Part shown: one piece after another, positions 1-11,021 of the stretch
How the letters are laid out: each line of letters starts with the position of its first letter
Numbering within the stretch: position 1 is the stretch's first letter
Source: Ricinus communis
Lineage: Eukaryota; Streptophyta; Magnoliopsida; Malpighiales; Euphorbiaceae
NCBI RefSeq assembly: GCF_019578655.1
Contig: NC_063259.1
Coordinates: forward strand, 22,927,277 to 22,991,276
Reading direction: 5' to 3'
Length of the DNA: 64,000 bases
Notes under the pieces: generated by a model
Database searches by the model: none
What the model saw: only the letters and a program-made list of their open reading frames with translations
Told to the model about the DNA's origin: nothing
Program-made: the position numbers and the translations under genes

Positions 1-1641
1 AGCCAATTCCACATTTTTGTAAACCCTACAAGCCCCAAGCAAGGCAGCCCAAATAACAGCATCTGCTTCCATGGGCATCTTTGCCACAAAATCCACAGCC
101 TGATCTAAAAGGCCAGCTCGTGCAAGCAGATCAACCATGCAACCATAATGCTCTATTTGGGGCACAATTGAATAATCATCAACCATTGATTGGAAATATG
201 AAAAGCCATCATCAACTAAACCCATGTGTGTGCAAGCACACAAAACGCCTAAGAAGGTGATTCCATCTGGCTTCTCTCCAGCATCTTTCATTCGCGAAAA
301 CAAATATAGAGCATCAGCTGCTCGCCCATGTACTGCTAAGCCACCAATCAAGGTATTCCAGCTAATCAAGTCTTTCTTGTCCAGACTTTTGAACACAACA
401 ATTGCATTCTCTACGTTTCCACATTTTGCATACATGTCAATCAAAGCATTCCCAATATATACATTTCCTTTATATCCATTACTCTGAGCATACATATGCA
501 CCCACTTGCCCAAATCAAGAGCACCCAATCTTGCACATGCAGACAACACGGTCACAAGTGTGGCATCATTAGGAACCACAATACCATCAACTAACATCCT
601 CTTAAAAGAACTGAGAACTTCTAAAAAACAGCCATGATGAGCATAACCTCCTATCAGTCCATTCCACGAAAAGACATTCCTTTCAGGCATCTCTTCAAAC
701 AGTCTTTCACAAGCCTCAATATCACCACCATTAGCATAACCATTCAAAAGAGTATTCCAAGACATAACATCCTTGTTTGGCATCTTATGGAAAAGCTCCT
801 GTGCTCTTACCAGATCCCCAATATCAATATAACCTGAAATCATTATATTCCATAAAACAACATCACGTTGAGGAGCTAACTCAAAAAGTCGACGTGCCGT
901 TTCAATATCATTACAAAGAATAAAACCTTTAATCATTGATGTCCAAGCGACCACATTTCTCTCTATCATCTCACCGAACACTCTATAAGCCGATACTATC
1001 ATTCTTCCGCTAGAATACAAATCAATTAACATAGTACCCACAAAAGGGTTAGCTCTGCATCCACTCTTGATCACAAAACAATGCAACTCTTCGCCTTCTT
1101 TAAAGGCATTAATCTTTACAGAGGATTTAATAACAATTGGAAAACTAAAGCAATTAGGCAGAATATCCATGCTTATCATTTTCCTAAACAAGACAATAAC
1201 TTCCCTATGAGAATCGTTTAGGGAATAGCCTTTAAGCATTGCATTCCAATTAGAGACATTTGGTTCAGGAATTTGGTCGAACAGTTTATGGGCATGTCGC
1301 ATTCTCTTAAAGAGAGCAAATGAGGTGATAATCTTTGGAGTGATATAGTCATTAAACTGAAGGCCGTGGTTGATAATATGGGATTGGATTTGGTGAAGGT
1401 GATTAAGGGTCTTACATGAGTACAAGAGTGAGATGATCTTCTCTTCAAGAAGTCTGTGAGGGAGCTTTGGGGATAAAGTTGACGCAAATTTCGCCACTTT
1501 TTTTAGCAGAAAAATGCTGCTGTACTCCTCAAAGAAATAAAAATAAAATAAAAATCCGCCTTGCGGTATATGATGAGTTGTGGGGAAGGCAGTGAATCCG
1601 GCTAAGTTGTTATTTAGTACCTGAGGCTTGATCGTAATCAT
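1..1641 (-). CDS. Pentatricopeptide repeat (PPR) protein, PLS/E type, partial at the window edge
   Basis: Sequence-specific RNA-binding protein of the plant PLS-type PPR family, expected in mitochondria or plastids, where these proteins edit, splice or stabilise organelle transcripts. The minus strand is open without a stop for 547 codons, from the ATG at 1641 to base 1, so the C-terminus lies outside the window. An in-frame TAG shortly upstream of this ATG fixes the start; the next in-frame Met lies inside the first repeats. Successive repeats are readable: MSWNTLLNGYANGG, NVFSWNGLIGGYAHHG, NALIDMYAKCGNVENA and LISWNTLIGGLAVHG. The last visible part, MPMEADAVIWAALLGACRV, is the junction into the E motif, so an E or E+/DYW tail probably follows. 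No intron is seen, which is usual for this family. The first ~40 residues are hydrophobic and irregular and may be a targeting sequence, but low-complexity AT runs contribute to them. The editing target cannot be read from the sequence. Confidence 0.93.
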   Translation of the reverse strand, partial: MITIKPQVLNNNLAGFTAFPTTHHIPQGGFLFYFYFFEEYSSIFLLKKVAKFASTLSPKLPHRLLEEKIISLLYSCKTLNHLHQIQSHIINHGLQFNDYITPKIITSFALFKRMRHAHKLFDQIPEPNVSNWNAMLKGYSLNDSHREVIVLFRKMISMDILPNCFSFPIVIKSSVKINAFKEGEELHCFVIKSGCRANPFVGTMLIDLYSSGRMIVSAYRVFGEMIERNVVAWTSMIKGFILCNDIETARRLFELAPQRDVVLWNIMISGYIDIGDLVRAQELFHKMPNKDVMSWNTLLNGYANGGDIEACERLFEEMPERNVFSWNGLIGGYAHHGCFLEVLSSFKRMLVDGIVVPNDATLVTVLSACARLGALDLGKWVHMYAQSNGYKGNVYIGNALIDMYAKCGNVENAIVVFKSLDKKDLISWNTLIGGLAVHGRAADALYLFSRMKDAGEKPDGITFLGVLCACTHMGLVDDGFSYFQSMVDDYSIVPQIEHYGCMVDLLARAGLLDQAVDFVAKMPMEADAVIWAALLGACRVYKNVELA

Positions 1642-2860
1642 TATTCGTCCCTACGACTGTTTGACAATCAATTTATCAATTTTTATGCCTAATTAATGAC
1701 TAAATTTTATATTTTACATTTTTTAAAAATTTTATTTAATTATTTCAAAATTATAAAATAAATATCTATATTTTTAATTTGTTCTTAAAAATATTTTCTC
1801 ACTACAAGTTTTTGAAGTTGATGATATGAGAAATCGATTGTACTTGTTAAAAGAATAATAAAATTTTGTTCTAAATTTAACACATCTTTTTATATATTTT
1901 ATAAAAAAATTTGATAAATATTTTACTAACTCACTAATTTCTATTTTAGTAAGTAGAATTGATTTTTTAAATCTTTTTTCTCATTGTAAAATTTTAAAAT
2001 TATTACTAAAACAGTTTTTTTTTAACAAATTGAAAGCATAGATGTTTGTTTTAAAATTTTGAAATAATGATATTAAATTACTAAAAAATGTAAAATTCAA
2101 AATTTAATTGATAATTAGACAAGTTTTAGGGAAAATATTCTTAGAAATAAAATTATATTTTAGTTTCATTCACAAGTTAGTTTTTTTGTTTTATTTTTGA
2201 GTTATAAATGAGAAAGAAAAATACTCGAGCTTGAAATCTTACTCAAATTAATAGATATATTTACCATTAGACAAATATGTAAATGCAGTTTTTTTGTTTT
2301 GATATTTAATTGTTATATATTATTTTTTAAACACTAAGAAGACTTAAAATCTGAAAAGAATATAGACAAAAGTAATTTATTTTGTTTTGAAAAGCTCAAA
2401 AGCAATTTATATATAAGGTTTTAAAGTAATTATTCTTCAATCTATGTTGTGTATACGTGCTTGTTAAATTCTCTAAATTTAGCTTTTGGTTAAACAATTT
2501 CAAAATTGTCTCTATATCTAAAAGTTAAAACTCTTAAGGAATTCTTTTATTTATCCTCATTTTTTATATTTTTTTAAAAGTGCCAGAAAAATTATTTTTA
2601 AAAATATTATATTATTCTTTTTCTTATATATTTTTTATTAATAAAAATAAAATAAAAAATAAAATATAAAGTGAAATAGTAAGTATTAAAATATAAAGTT
2701 AAATTTTTTTATAATTGAATAAAATGATATATGAATAGCATTATAGAAAATAGTCTAATAAACATAACCAAAATAAAGACCAACCACTCACATAATTGAT
2801 CCCTTAATAATAAATCCGCGATCCCAATTCAAGATGATTACAGTACCTCATCTTTTACCA
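1642..2860. other. AT-rich intergenic stretch
   Basis: About 1.2 kb between the PPR start and the left end of the large Mutator-like element. It is very AT-rich with homopolymer runs and has no supported reading frame. It must hold the PPR promoter, but I see no distinct TATA box or known element worth calling. Confidence 0.6.
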
Positions 2861-2869
2861 TACATTTAT

Positions 2870-2989
2870 GGCCTAATACATCCGTAGTCTTCTGTACTTG
2901 TCCAAAAAAGTCAGTTAACATCCTAAACTTCAACTTTGACCTGTCAAACACCTCTGCTTAACTAATTGCTCATATATAAGCACTTGCAG
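2870..2989 (+). repeat. Left terminal inverted repeat of the MULE
   Basis: Starts with GGCCTAATACAT directly after the 9 bp duplication and matches the reverse complement of 10892-11012 over its full length with scattered substitutions. Confidence 0.9.
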
Positions 2990-3544
2990 GGTTTTAGAGA
3001 ATGGTGTGATATGTACGCGCGCTAAATCATTTAGTTAGATGGACACGTTGGTATTTCACAGTGATATGGCAAACAGGTCATAAAGTTTACACAACTTCTC
3101 TCAGCTCATTAATGTCAAACGGTCAGCTCATTCCTCTCTCCCTAAACTGTTCCCCTGAGCTATTTTCCTAAATTGATTTTGTAAATCCTAATTTCATTTT
3201 TCAACTTAAAATTCCTAATCAACAAACTAAATAGAAAATGATTTTACTGCATTGTGATAGTTTAAATAAATTGAAATCAGAAGAAAGAAGCCATTGAAGG
3301 GACTGCATTTCAACTAAGTAGTGGAGAAAGCCACTGATTAGAGGAGAAGTTACATAAGTTTTTTTCAAAGAAAGAAACCCATTGAGTTGCTCATTGTAAA
3401 GTTGCAAAAGTTATTTCAAAGAAAGCTTTGAGAAGTGCAACAAAAGGTAAGCTTTTTATGAGTTGGAAAGTATTATGTTTTTGTTGCTTTTATATATGTT
3501 AAAATGGCATTATCATTATTTTGTAAACATATTAGGGCTTATTA

Positions 3545-3566
3545 GTGTGTGTGTGTGTGTGTGTGT
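3545..3566. repeat. (GT)n microsatellite
   Basis: About eleven GT units inside the MULE, upstream of the transposase remnant. Confidence 0.9.
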
Positions 3567-4169
3567 TAGAAGATTAGGATTCTGTATTTTGAAAGAAAAA
3601 ATAAAAGTTAGTTTAATTTTAATATAAGTTAATGACAATTATGTTTATTTATATTTGTTATAGAAAATGGATTTTGCTGTCAACATGAGGTGGCACTTTG
3701 GTGGGGCATATTCTTCAAGGACCACCAACATTGTATGTTGGTGAGACCCATGTTAAATATATACCTAATGTTGACCCTGAGAAATTGTATTTATGTGAGT
3801 TTTTAGGTATACACGTGATTATGGATACATGACAATAGGTAGGGTGTTTTATAAAGCAAAAAATACTAATGAATTCTTACCTTTAAATAATGATCAAGTT
3901 ATTTTAAAATTTTCATAAGGGTTAGTGAATAATGAGACTGTGGTGTTGTATGTTACTCATGTGGTAGATCAGGCAGAAGAAATCATTAATGTTGATGATG
4001 TGGATGTTAATCCAGCAGTACCTGCGAGTGTATTTAGTAACATCATTGGGAGTTGTGCTAGAGTTTTTATAAAAAAATGAGAAGGACACTATAAATACAA
4101 ATGCTAGAGCATCTAGTAGCATATTTAATGAAAATTTGAGGTTTGAAGCAGCCAATACATGAGAGCAAA

Positions 4170-4300
4170 GTGAGGGTGAAAAGGATGTTGAAGGTGAAGG
4201 GCAGGGTGAGGGTGAGGGTGAGGGTGAAAGGGAGGGCGAAGGTGAAGGGAATGTGAGGGTGAGGATGAAGGCGAAGGGCAAGTTGAGGGTGAGGCTGATA
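4170..4300 (+). repeat. Acidic Glu-Gly coding repeat (GARGGN)n
   Basis: Repeated gagggt/gaaggt hexamers encode a run of Glu-Gly pairs inside the transposase remnant, between the N-terminal leader and the DNA-binding region. Acidic linkers at this position are common in plant MuDR-type transposases. Confidence 0.7.
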
Positions 4301-6594
4301 AGTGAGGAATTGATAGGGGCTGATAATAATGAAAATTATGGCAGTAATGTCAATGAAGAATTGAGGGATGTAAGAGAGGATGCTAGGAACTTTCTTAGGA
4401 GGAAAAGGAGAAAAGAAGCAGAAGATGGATTTATAGAGGTGCCATTAGGTGAAGTTGGGTATTGTTTGTAAGTTATGAAGGGAATACTGAGAACTTTATG
4501 GTGAAGACTTATAAGCCAATACATAAATGTATCATATTTAATAAGAATGTATTGTGTAACTCAGTTGTTTAGCAAAGTACGTCAAGAATAGGATTATTTC
4601 ATAGTCATCTATCAAGCTATGGGAGTTACAAAACTTATGCAAAAAAGAGTTGGAGATGTATGTTGATATAACTACTTGTAGAAGGGCTAAGAGAAATGTA
4701 TTACAACAAAGTATAGGTGATCATGTGCAGGAGTTTGCCAAGATCCATGACTATGTTGATGAGTTCAATAGATCAAATCTTGACAGTACCTGTTTGTAAA
4801 GGTTGATAAAGAAAAAAAAAAACTAGATATGAAGTGTTTGACAGATTCTATGTTTACTTAAATTCTTGTAAACATGGGTGAAAGGAGGGATGTAGGAAGA
4901 TGATTGGGCTTGATGGATATATCTTGATAGGAGTTTGCAAAGGACAACTTCTTATGGCAATATCAAAAGATGGCAATGGGCAGATGTTTTCCATTGCTTA
5001 GTCTGTGGTTGAGTTAGAGACAAAGGTTACTTGGATGCATTCCTTACAAAGCTTGAGAGATGATCTTGACTTGCAAAATGGTGAAGGATTAACTATCGTA
5101 ACAGACATGCAAAAGATAAAATATTATGTTTATTGTGTTTAATTGCTATTATTTTTTTTATTACACTTATATTTTTTATATGTATTTGGATTAAGGGTTG
5201 ATACCTACTGTTCGTGATGTCCTGCCTAATGCTGAGCACAGAATGTGTGTCAGGCGTATTTGGAGTAACTAGACAAAAAAATGGAGAGGTGCTGAAAGGA
5301 AAAAAAGAATTGGGGAATGTGCCTGGAGTAGTTTTGAGGCAGAATTTAGGGATAAGCTTAATGTTTTAGGGAAACTAGGTAGAGGGATTTGTAAGGACTT
5401 TTTGTGCTACAACAAAAAGACACGGTGTAGGGTATATTTTGAAGATGCAGTTAAATGTGACGTCTGTAAGAGTAATATGGCCGAAATCTTTAATTCATGG
5501 ATTTTAATATCTAGGTATAAGTCAATAATTTCCATGCTTGAAGAAATTAGGAAGAAATTTATGACAAGGATTACAACCATGAGGGACTTTGCTTACACTT
5601 GGATTATTGACATCTCACCAATGGCAATGGAGAGATTTCAGAAAAATAAGGATAGGGCTATGAGTTGTCAGATTCTGTGGAATGGGGATGTAGAGTTTGA
5701 AATTTTCGATAGGGATTATGGCCATAGAGTTGATATCAAAAAACAAACACGCACCTACAAGAGCTAACAATTGAAGGGAATTCCTTATGCCCATGCCATC
5801 TGTGCAATGAATCATAAGAATATAACACTAGTAGAATTTGTTTTAAATTGGTATGAAAGAGAAACATATCTCAAGGCATATGCATTCCCTATACAACCAG
5901 TACTTAGCATCAGAATGTGACCTGAGTCAAATCATAATCCAATTGAACTTCTAGATGTAATAAAAAAGCCAGGCAGGCCAAAAAAAACTAGAAGAAAATC
6001 CAGGGATGAGCTAAATAAAGTGGAATTTTTTTTAGAAGAGATGCACAAATGACTTGCTCATTGTACAAAGCTAAAGGCCACAATAAGAAAGGTTGTCCTA
6101 ACAAGGGAACATGAACAAGTCATGTATTTATAAACAAAGGTTATCCTTTTTATATTTTTTATTAGGTGATAGTTTACTACATACTTAATTGATAATGTTC
6201 TTGTGAATTGATATAGGCAAGTGCTAATGTGATGAATACAACTACTAATAGAGTGGGAAAATAGAAATGTTCTATCTGAGTTATGCAATGTGATGATTAA
6301 ACATATTGCATTAGTTTTATTTTTTATTTGCATTACATAATTACTTGAATACAAGCTGAGGTGGGGAATAGTGGTATTGACCCAACAACAGCACCTGTGA
6401 TATCAAATGTCTCAAGTGCCTCTCAATCCACTAGTATCACACTAAATGTCCCAAGTGCTTCTCAGTCCACTAGTAGAGTTGTAAAAGGTAGAGGCAGAGA
6501 CAAAGGTTTTGGGAGAAGAGGTGTTGGAAGGGACAAAGGAAATAATACTGCTGCTAGTCCTATTGTTCATACACCTAACAATGAATCAACTAGA

Positions 6595-9414
6595 CAACCT
6601 GTAACACCCGGAATTTTTATATATTTACTAATGAGTTTTTATTTAAGTTAATTTTAGCTTCATTATTATTGGGTTTAATTTGAAATGATTTAATGAAAAA
6701 TTTAATATTAATCAAATAAATGAGTTATTTTCTATACCCAATTAGTTTGAAATTTTAAGAAATTATTCAAGTAAATTATTTGAGAAATGATTATATTTTG
6801 GTTATTCAAAATTTTCCCAAATGCATATTTATATAAGTAAAATTATATATTGAAAAATTTTGGAAGAAATTATAAAGGATGTTTTTATAAAAGAATTTTG
6901 AGAAAATTGGTATTATAATTGATTAGTAGTATTAAATTTTAAGTTGGAAATTGATTATTTAATTTAATTGTGTGTTAGGACTAAATTGGACATTTATTTT
7001 GGAATAAGGATTGAAAGTATAATATTATTTTTATGGGGTTTTAATGGAAATTTGTGAGCTTGGTATTTTTGTAAATAAATATGTCGGTCAGGGGTATTTT
7101 TGTAATTGTATATTTTCAATAATTCGGATTTGGCCCAAATTAAATAGTTAAGGGCTTAATTGAAAGGCTAAAGGAAAGTTTGGGGGTTAAATTGGAATTT
7201 TGATGGATGAAATTGTAAGTAATTAAGGAAGTTGAGGGACCAAATTGTAATAAAAAAAAGTTCAGGGGTCAAATGTCGATATTGAAAGGAATGGAAATCG
7301 GGGAGAGAGAAAAGAAAGAAGGAAGAAGAAAGGGAGGAGAGAGAGAGCTCCATGGTGGATCTTGGAGGCCGGCAAGCACGATGGTGGCGGTGGAGGCGGT
7401 GGCGGCGTCGGCGGAATCAAGCGATGTGTGGCACCTGCCGAGTCGTTGCTTCCTACCGATCTCATGTGATCGGCTCCCGAGAGCTTCCTTTGGCGGCTCG
7501 GTTTTAGTGGCCGAGGAGAGTTCGGAGAAGTGGTGGCGGTAGTGTTTTCGGTTTTTCCGGCCGAGCTCTGGCGGAGGATGGACGATCGGAGGACGATCCC
7601 GACTCCTCTCAGCTTCGCGATGGCGGGTTTCGTGGCGGGCCGTGTGCAATCGATCGTGATCGTCCACAAATTTCTCCGGATGATCGGGTGTCGGATCGGA
7701 AAATCGGGCGGGGATCGCCATCGCCGTTGTGAGTCCGATGGTGTGTTCGGATCGTCGATCGGACTCAGTCGACCGAGCGATCTCCGGTAATTATCTTTGG
7801 CCCGTTAATTTTGGAATTCTTGGTTTAATTGTGTCTAATGGTTTATATTGAGTACTTGATGATATTTGTGAGTCAAAATAATTGTCTGTCGGTTGGCTGC
7901 CATAGTCGTATTTTAGGAGTCGGAAATAGTGAAGTTTGGGGACTGACTCCGTTGTTTAAATTGTTGGATATTTGGAGTGTTTTTCCGGCAGTCCTGGACC
8001 CGTTTTTACGGGGGGGTAATGTTCGTGTTGTAAGGGAGGTTCTGCTTTGGATTTTCGGTAGAATTCTCCGAGTCACCATAGGAATTTAGAACTAGGATCT
8101 ATTGTAATTGTTTCATCGTTTTGATAAATTGTTTTCCGTGACTAGATTGTCAGTTCGTTCGGCTTGCTCCTACCGAGGCACCGGAGCAGAGCTAGGAGGT
8201 CGTCAAACCTGTGAGTTAAAGTCATATATCGCTTACGCACGTGTCATGCATAAAATTTGATTTGCTACTGTGAATATTTATTTGCAATTTCAATTTTTCA
8301 TTTAATTATTATTGTTATCATTTACATGATGCTTTTAATTACTATTTAAATATATTTTTCCTTTATTACCAATTTTAATATTGCATGATGACTCAGGATG
8401 GGACGGCAGTAGAACATAGGAGTTGGATGAGTGTCCCAATATAATCTGAGAGAGATAGGGAAAGGGTAAAGAGGTAAAAATTTTAAGAAAGAAAGATTAG
8501 GACCTGCCCTGGTCGAGCATTGCTCTCTGGGCTTAGTAGAGTGTGGTTGCCGGAGTAAAGGTCCCTGGTCGAGCATTGCTCTCTGGGCGCCGGCTTATTT
8601 GGAAATTTAAGTGACCGGGGTAGGTAAGGTCCCCGGTCGAGCTAAGCTCTCTGGGCGCCAGTCTTATTGGATAAGAGAGCCGAAAGGCTAAGGCTGAGAG
8701 TTAAGTGACCGGACTGGAGGTAAGATCCCTGGTCGAGCTTTGCTCTTTGGGCGCCAGTCCTGTTGGAATGAGAGGTTTGAGATGATAGAGTTGAGGTTAG
8801 TTGAGACATAAGTGTTGAAATAATCGAGATTTTAGAGTTGGGATTAGAGTTCTACTAAAGTACTCCGTCCCGTTGCATGTGGAATAAATTTTATTTAAGC
8901 ATGGCATGACATATATGTTTTAACATGACACGTATGGTTCGCGTGATTTATTAATTATTTTAAAATTAAATAAGGTGACATTGAGATATTTGAAACTGTT
9001 ATAGATATATGATTTTAACTCACTCTCGAGACTGACAGTCTTTATTTACTGTTTTTCAGATTCGTGACTGTTAGTCCTCTCGCGACTCTTATTCAGTAAC
9101 CCGACTCCTTCATCATCGGGTGATGTATTTGATTTGGTATGTAAATTGGTAAATCATAGATTCTCCGCAGTAGTAATAGTAGATGTATCAGTTGTAAATT
9201 TTCTGAGTTTCAAGTCTCGCCTAGTTTTTCTGGCAGACCGAAGTATTTATGTAGAATGTAGCTATTAAGATAATTTGTGGTTTTAATAATATTAATTTGA
9301 GATGAGATTTGTTTAAATCAGTGAGTGTCAGGCTTACTACGGGTTTCGGTGGCCTTACGCCTACCCATTCCCTAGTGCCGGTCACGGGCCCACGGGTGGG
9401 GTCGTGACACAACC
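6595..9414 (+). mobile_element. Solo LTR of a Ty3/gypsy-type retrotransposon with 5 bp target duplication
   Basis: A 2810 bp unit at 6600-9409 starts TGTAACACCCGG and ends GGGTCGTGACA (TG...CA). It is flanked by CAACC at 6595-6599 and CAACC at 9410-9414. Removing the unit and one CAACC leaves the reading frame of the MULE transposase tail continuous, which proves an insertion. No gag or pol frame lies inside, so this is a solo LTR left by LTR-LTR recombination. The TGTAACACCC start and the great length resemble chromovirus (Tekay-like) LTRs, and orientation is taken as plus on that basis. A GC-rich block with GGCGG repeats (7370-7790) produces several overlapping open frames that I do not regard as genes. 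Confidence 0.93.
8507..8762 (+). repeat. Four spaced repeats inside the LTR
   Basis: Four copies of a unit close to CCCTGGTCGAGCATTGCTCT followed by CTGGGCGCC begin near 8507, 8562, 8630 and 8727. The spacing is 55-97 bp. Copies 3 and 4 carry substitutions in the middle of the unit. Confidence 0.85.
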
Positions 9415-10274
9415 ACACCAGCCAAAAAAACCAAGATTGAATGGCCTAAGATGCTATATAGATGAAAAAACTGAGTACACGGTGTACGATGTAAGTTATA
9501 AGTCATGCACCACTGTTTCCAACTGTCACAGAGACTTATGTATAATATGTGTATTTTTTATGCATTGCTCAGCCTGGCCAGAGCAGCAGTAGAGTCATTG
9601 TACTTCTTTCTCATTTCAAGCATGCTTCTTAACCTGTTGATTTGGATTTTAAGCCTTTACGATTTAAGTGGAAAGCAAGAATGTTGTTACCGCCACACAA
9701 CTGCAACAAGAACAAGTTGAGATGGTAATGCAAAATAGAAGAAGTGTCCAACAAAGTGCAGATAATGTCAGACATCCATCAACTACCCCACAACCAAGCA
9801 TCAATTCTAGCCAGACTAACTCTTCAACGCCATTTCATGTCCTAAAACCAAGATGGAAGCCATAGGGTTAAGACAATTTATGCACTTTTTGAGTTTGTAA
9901 ACAAAGAATGTTTGGTAGTTTAACTGTAATTACAATGAATTGATATTATGTTTTTTTGAGCATCTATTAGTCTTGTCCTATTAAAAATATAAATTTTTAG
10001 TATGACAATCCTTTAATTCATGTTTTAGACTAATTTTTGTAATGTACTCGAATTAGTATTTTCTTTTCATATATTTTTTGTCCTCTCCTTTTGTAATTAT
10101 CAATTTATATACCAACAAAGTAAACACTTGCATTTTTTCAGAATGCTATATACTTTTATTACTTTAGAATTAACCTCATACAACTAAATAACAACAGCTA
10201 GTCACTATTACATCATATCTACTCAATTATACCAACTGTATTACAATTCAGAATTATGCTAACTGCATTACAAT

Positions 10275-10672
10275 CTAGAAAAAGAAAACAAGAACAACAA
10301 CAAGTAACACCATTAGAAGCTTCGCTTTATTCTTTGCACTTTGCATCTTATCTTCACTTCTAACACGTCTCAGCAAAGCATTAATAACTTGTCTTGAATG
10401 TTCAGCCACTGGTGGATCAAACTACATAAAATACCAACAAGTATCGATTCTCTACAATTTAAATAAACTAATTGCACATTAAATTAAGCAAACCAACTTA
10501 CAATTTCAAAATATTAATATAAACAACAGTTCTCAAAGTTTCTACACTCAAAAAATATTCGTCCAGAGTTTGAAATTGTCCGTGAAGCCTTCAATTTAGT
10601 AGGTTGCTCATAATGACACATTGGAAACACAAAATTTTGGAGCAATTGGTCGACTTCAGACTGCTCCATCAT
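10275..10672 (-). pseudogene. GRF zinc-finger / transmembrane small protein carried by the MULE
   Basis: Two-exon gene on the opposite strand to the transposase. Exon 1 is 10672-10502 (start MMEQSEVDQLL), the intron is 10501-10422 (GT...AG), and exon 2 is 10421-10275, ending FFF-stop. Both exons are in phase, giving about 104 residues. Exon 1 carries a GRF-type zinc finger: a CH...SRTISNSGRIFFEC...CC pattern, where a typical GRF finger has C-x-C...NPGRxFxxC. Exon 2 has the conserved FDPPV turn, a basic helix (RRVRSEDKMQSAKNKAK) and a C-terminal hydrophobic anchor (LLMVLLVVVLVFFF). One in-frame TAA at codon 53, just before the intron, breaks it, and one zinc ligand is doubtful. Small GRF-plus-membrane-anchor proteins are numerous in plants; its place inside the inverted repeats points to an accessory gene or passenger of the element. 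Function unknown. Confidence 0.78.
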
Positions 10673-10891
10673 GAGAAGAAGGAAATTTTTTTTAAAACAA
10701 AAACAGAGAATGAATGTAATGTAACTTGACAAAGTCTTAAAATTAAAAAAGAGAATAACAATGAAAAAGATGATGGTTGTTTTATAAAGAAGATTGCACC
10801 AAATAAAGCTGTTTTATATCCACGTCAACGTCCCAAAAAACAGCTTACTCACGCGTCAGAGCTACCACCAAATTTGCCTTGCCAAATCACC

Positions 10892-11012
10892 ATGCAGGTG
10901 CGTATATATGAGCAATTAGTTAAATAGAGGTGTCTGATAGGTCAAAATTGAAGTTTAAGATGCTAACTGACTTTTTTTGAATAAATACAGAAAGCTACAA
11001 ATGTATTAGGCC
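10892..11012 (-). repeat. Right terminal inverted repeat of the MULE
   Basis: Reverse complement starts GGCCTAATACAT and follows the left repeat through to the shared ATTGCTCATATATA block. The 9 bp duplication follows directly. Confidence 0.9.
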
Positions 11013-11021
11013 TATATTTAT

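Larger units (their letters stand above)
3667..9863 (+). pseudogene. Degenerate MuDR/MULE transposase, interrupted by a solo LTR
   Basis: Remnant of the transposase of the surrounding MULE. Order of recognisable pieces: an N-terminal leader near 3667 (MDFAVN..RWHFGG) broken by a stop; an acidic Glu-Gly repeat at about 4170-4300; a MuDR DNA-binding region at about 4497-4760 (KTYKPIHKC, then the HDYVDEFNRSN type); the DDE domain with IGLDGYIL at 4903-4926 and the second Asp in TIVTDMQK at 5091-5114; an AT-rich stretch resembling an intron whose donor has become AT; then LIPTVRDVLPNAEHRMC; and the end of the catalytic region, open at 5402-5767. The SWIM-type finger just after has lost cysteines (LKGIPYAHAI remains). 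The C-terminal low-complexity tail runs to 6599, is cut by the LTR, and continues in the same frame from 9410 to about 9863 with one further AT-rich gap. Stops, a lost splice donor and missing zinc ligands show it cannot encode active transposase. Confidence 0.88.
2861..11021. mobile_element. Large Mutator-like element (MULE) with 9 bp target duplication
   Basis: The element proper is 2870-11012 and begins and ends with GGCCTAATACAT in inverted orientation. The terminal inverted repeats align over about 120 bp (2870-2989 and 10892-11012) with scattered substitutions, sharing for example AACTAATTGCTCATATATA. The flanks are tacatttat (2861-2869) and tatatttat (11013-11021), a 9 bp direct duplication with one mismatch, as expected for Mutator transposition. 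Inside are a degenerate MuDR-type transposase (+), a GRF zinc-finger gene (-) near the right end, and a later solo-LTR insertion. The transposase has several stops, so the copy is non-autonomous now. TIR divergence suggests it is not recent. Confidence 0.93.

Noticed and set aside
1218..1487. 89-codon minus-strand frame at the start of the PPR gene
   Set aside because: It is a shifted frame of the PPR coding sequence; the PPR repeats are in the other frame.
3922..4281. Ser/Pro repeat frame on the minus strand
   Set aside because: It is the antisense of the Glu-Gly repeat of the transposase remnant.
7168..8089. Overlapping open frames on both strands at 7168-8089, including Arg/Pro-rich ones
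   Set aside because: They lie in the GC-rich part of the solo LTR, overlap in several frames and show no domain; they follow from composition.
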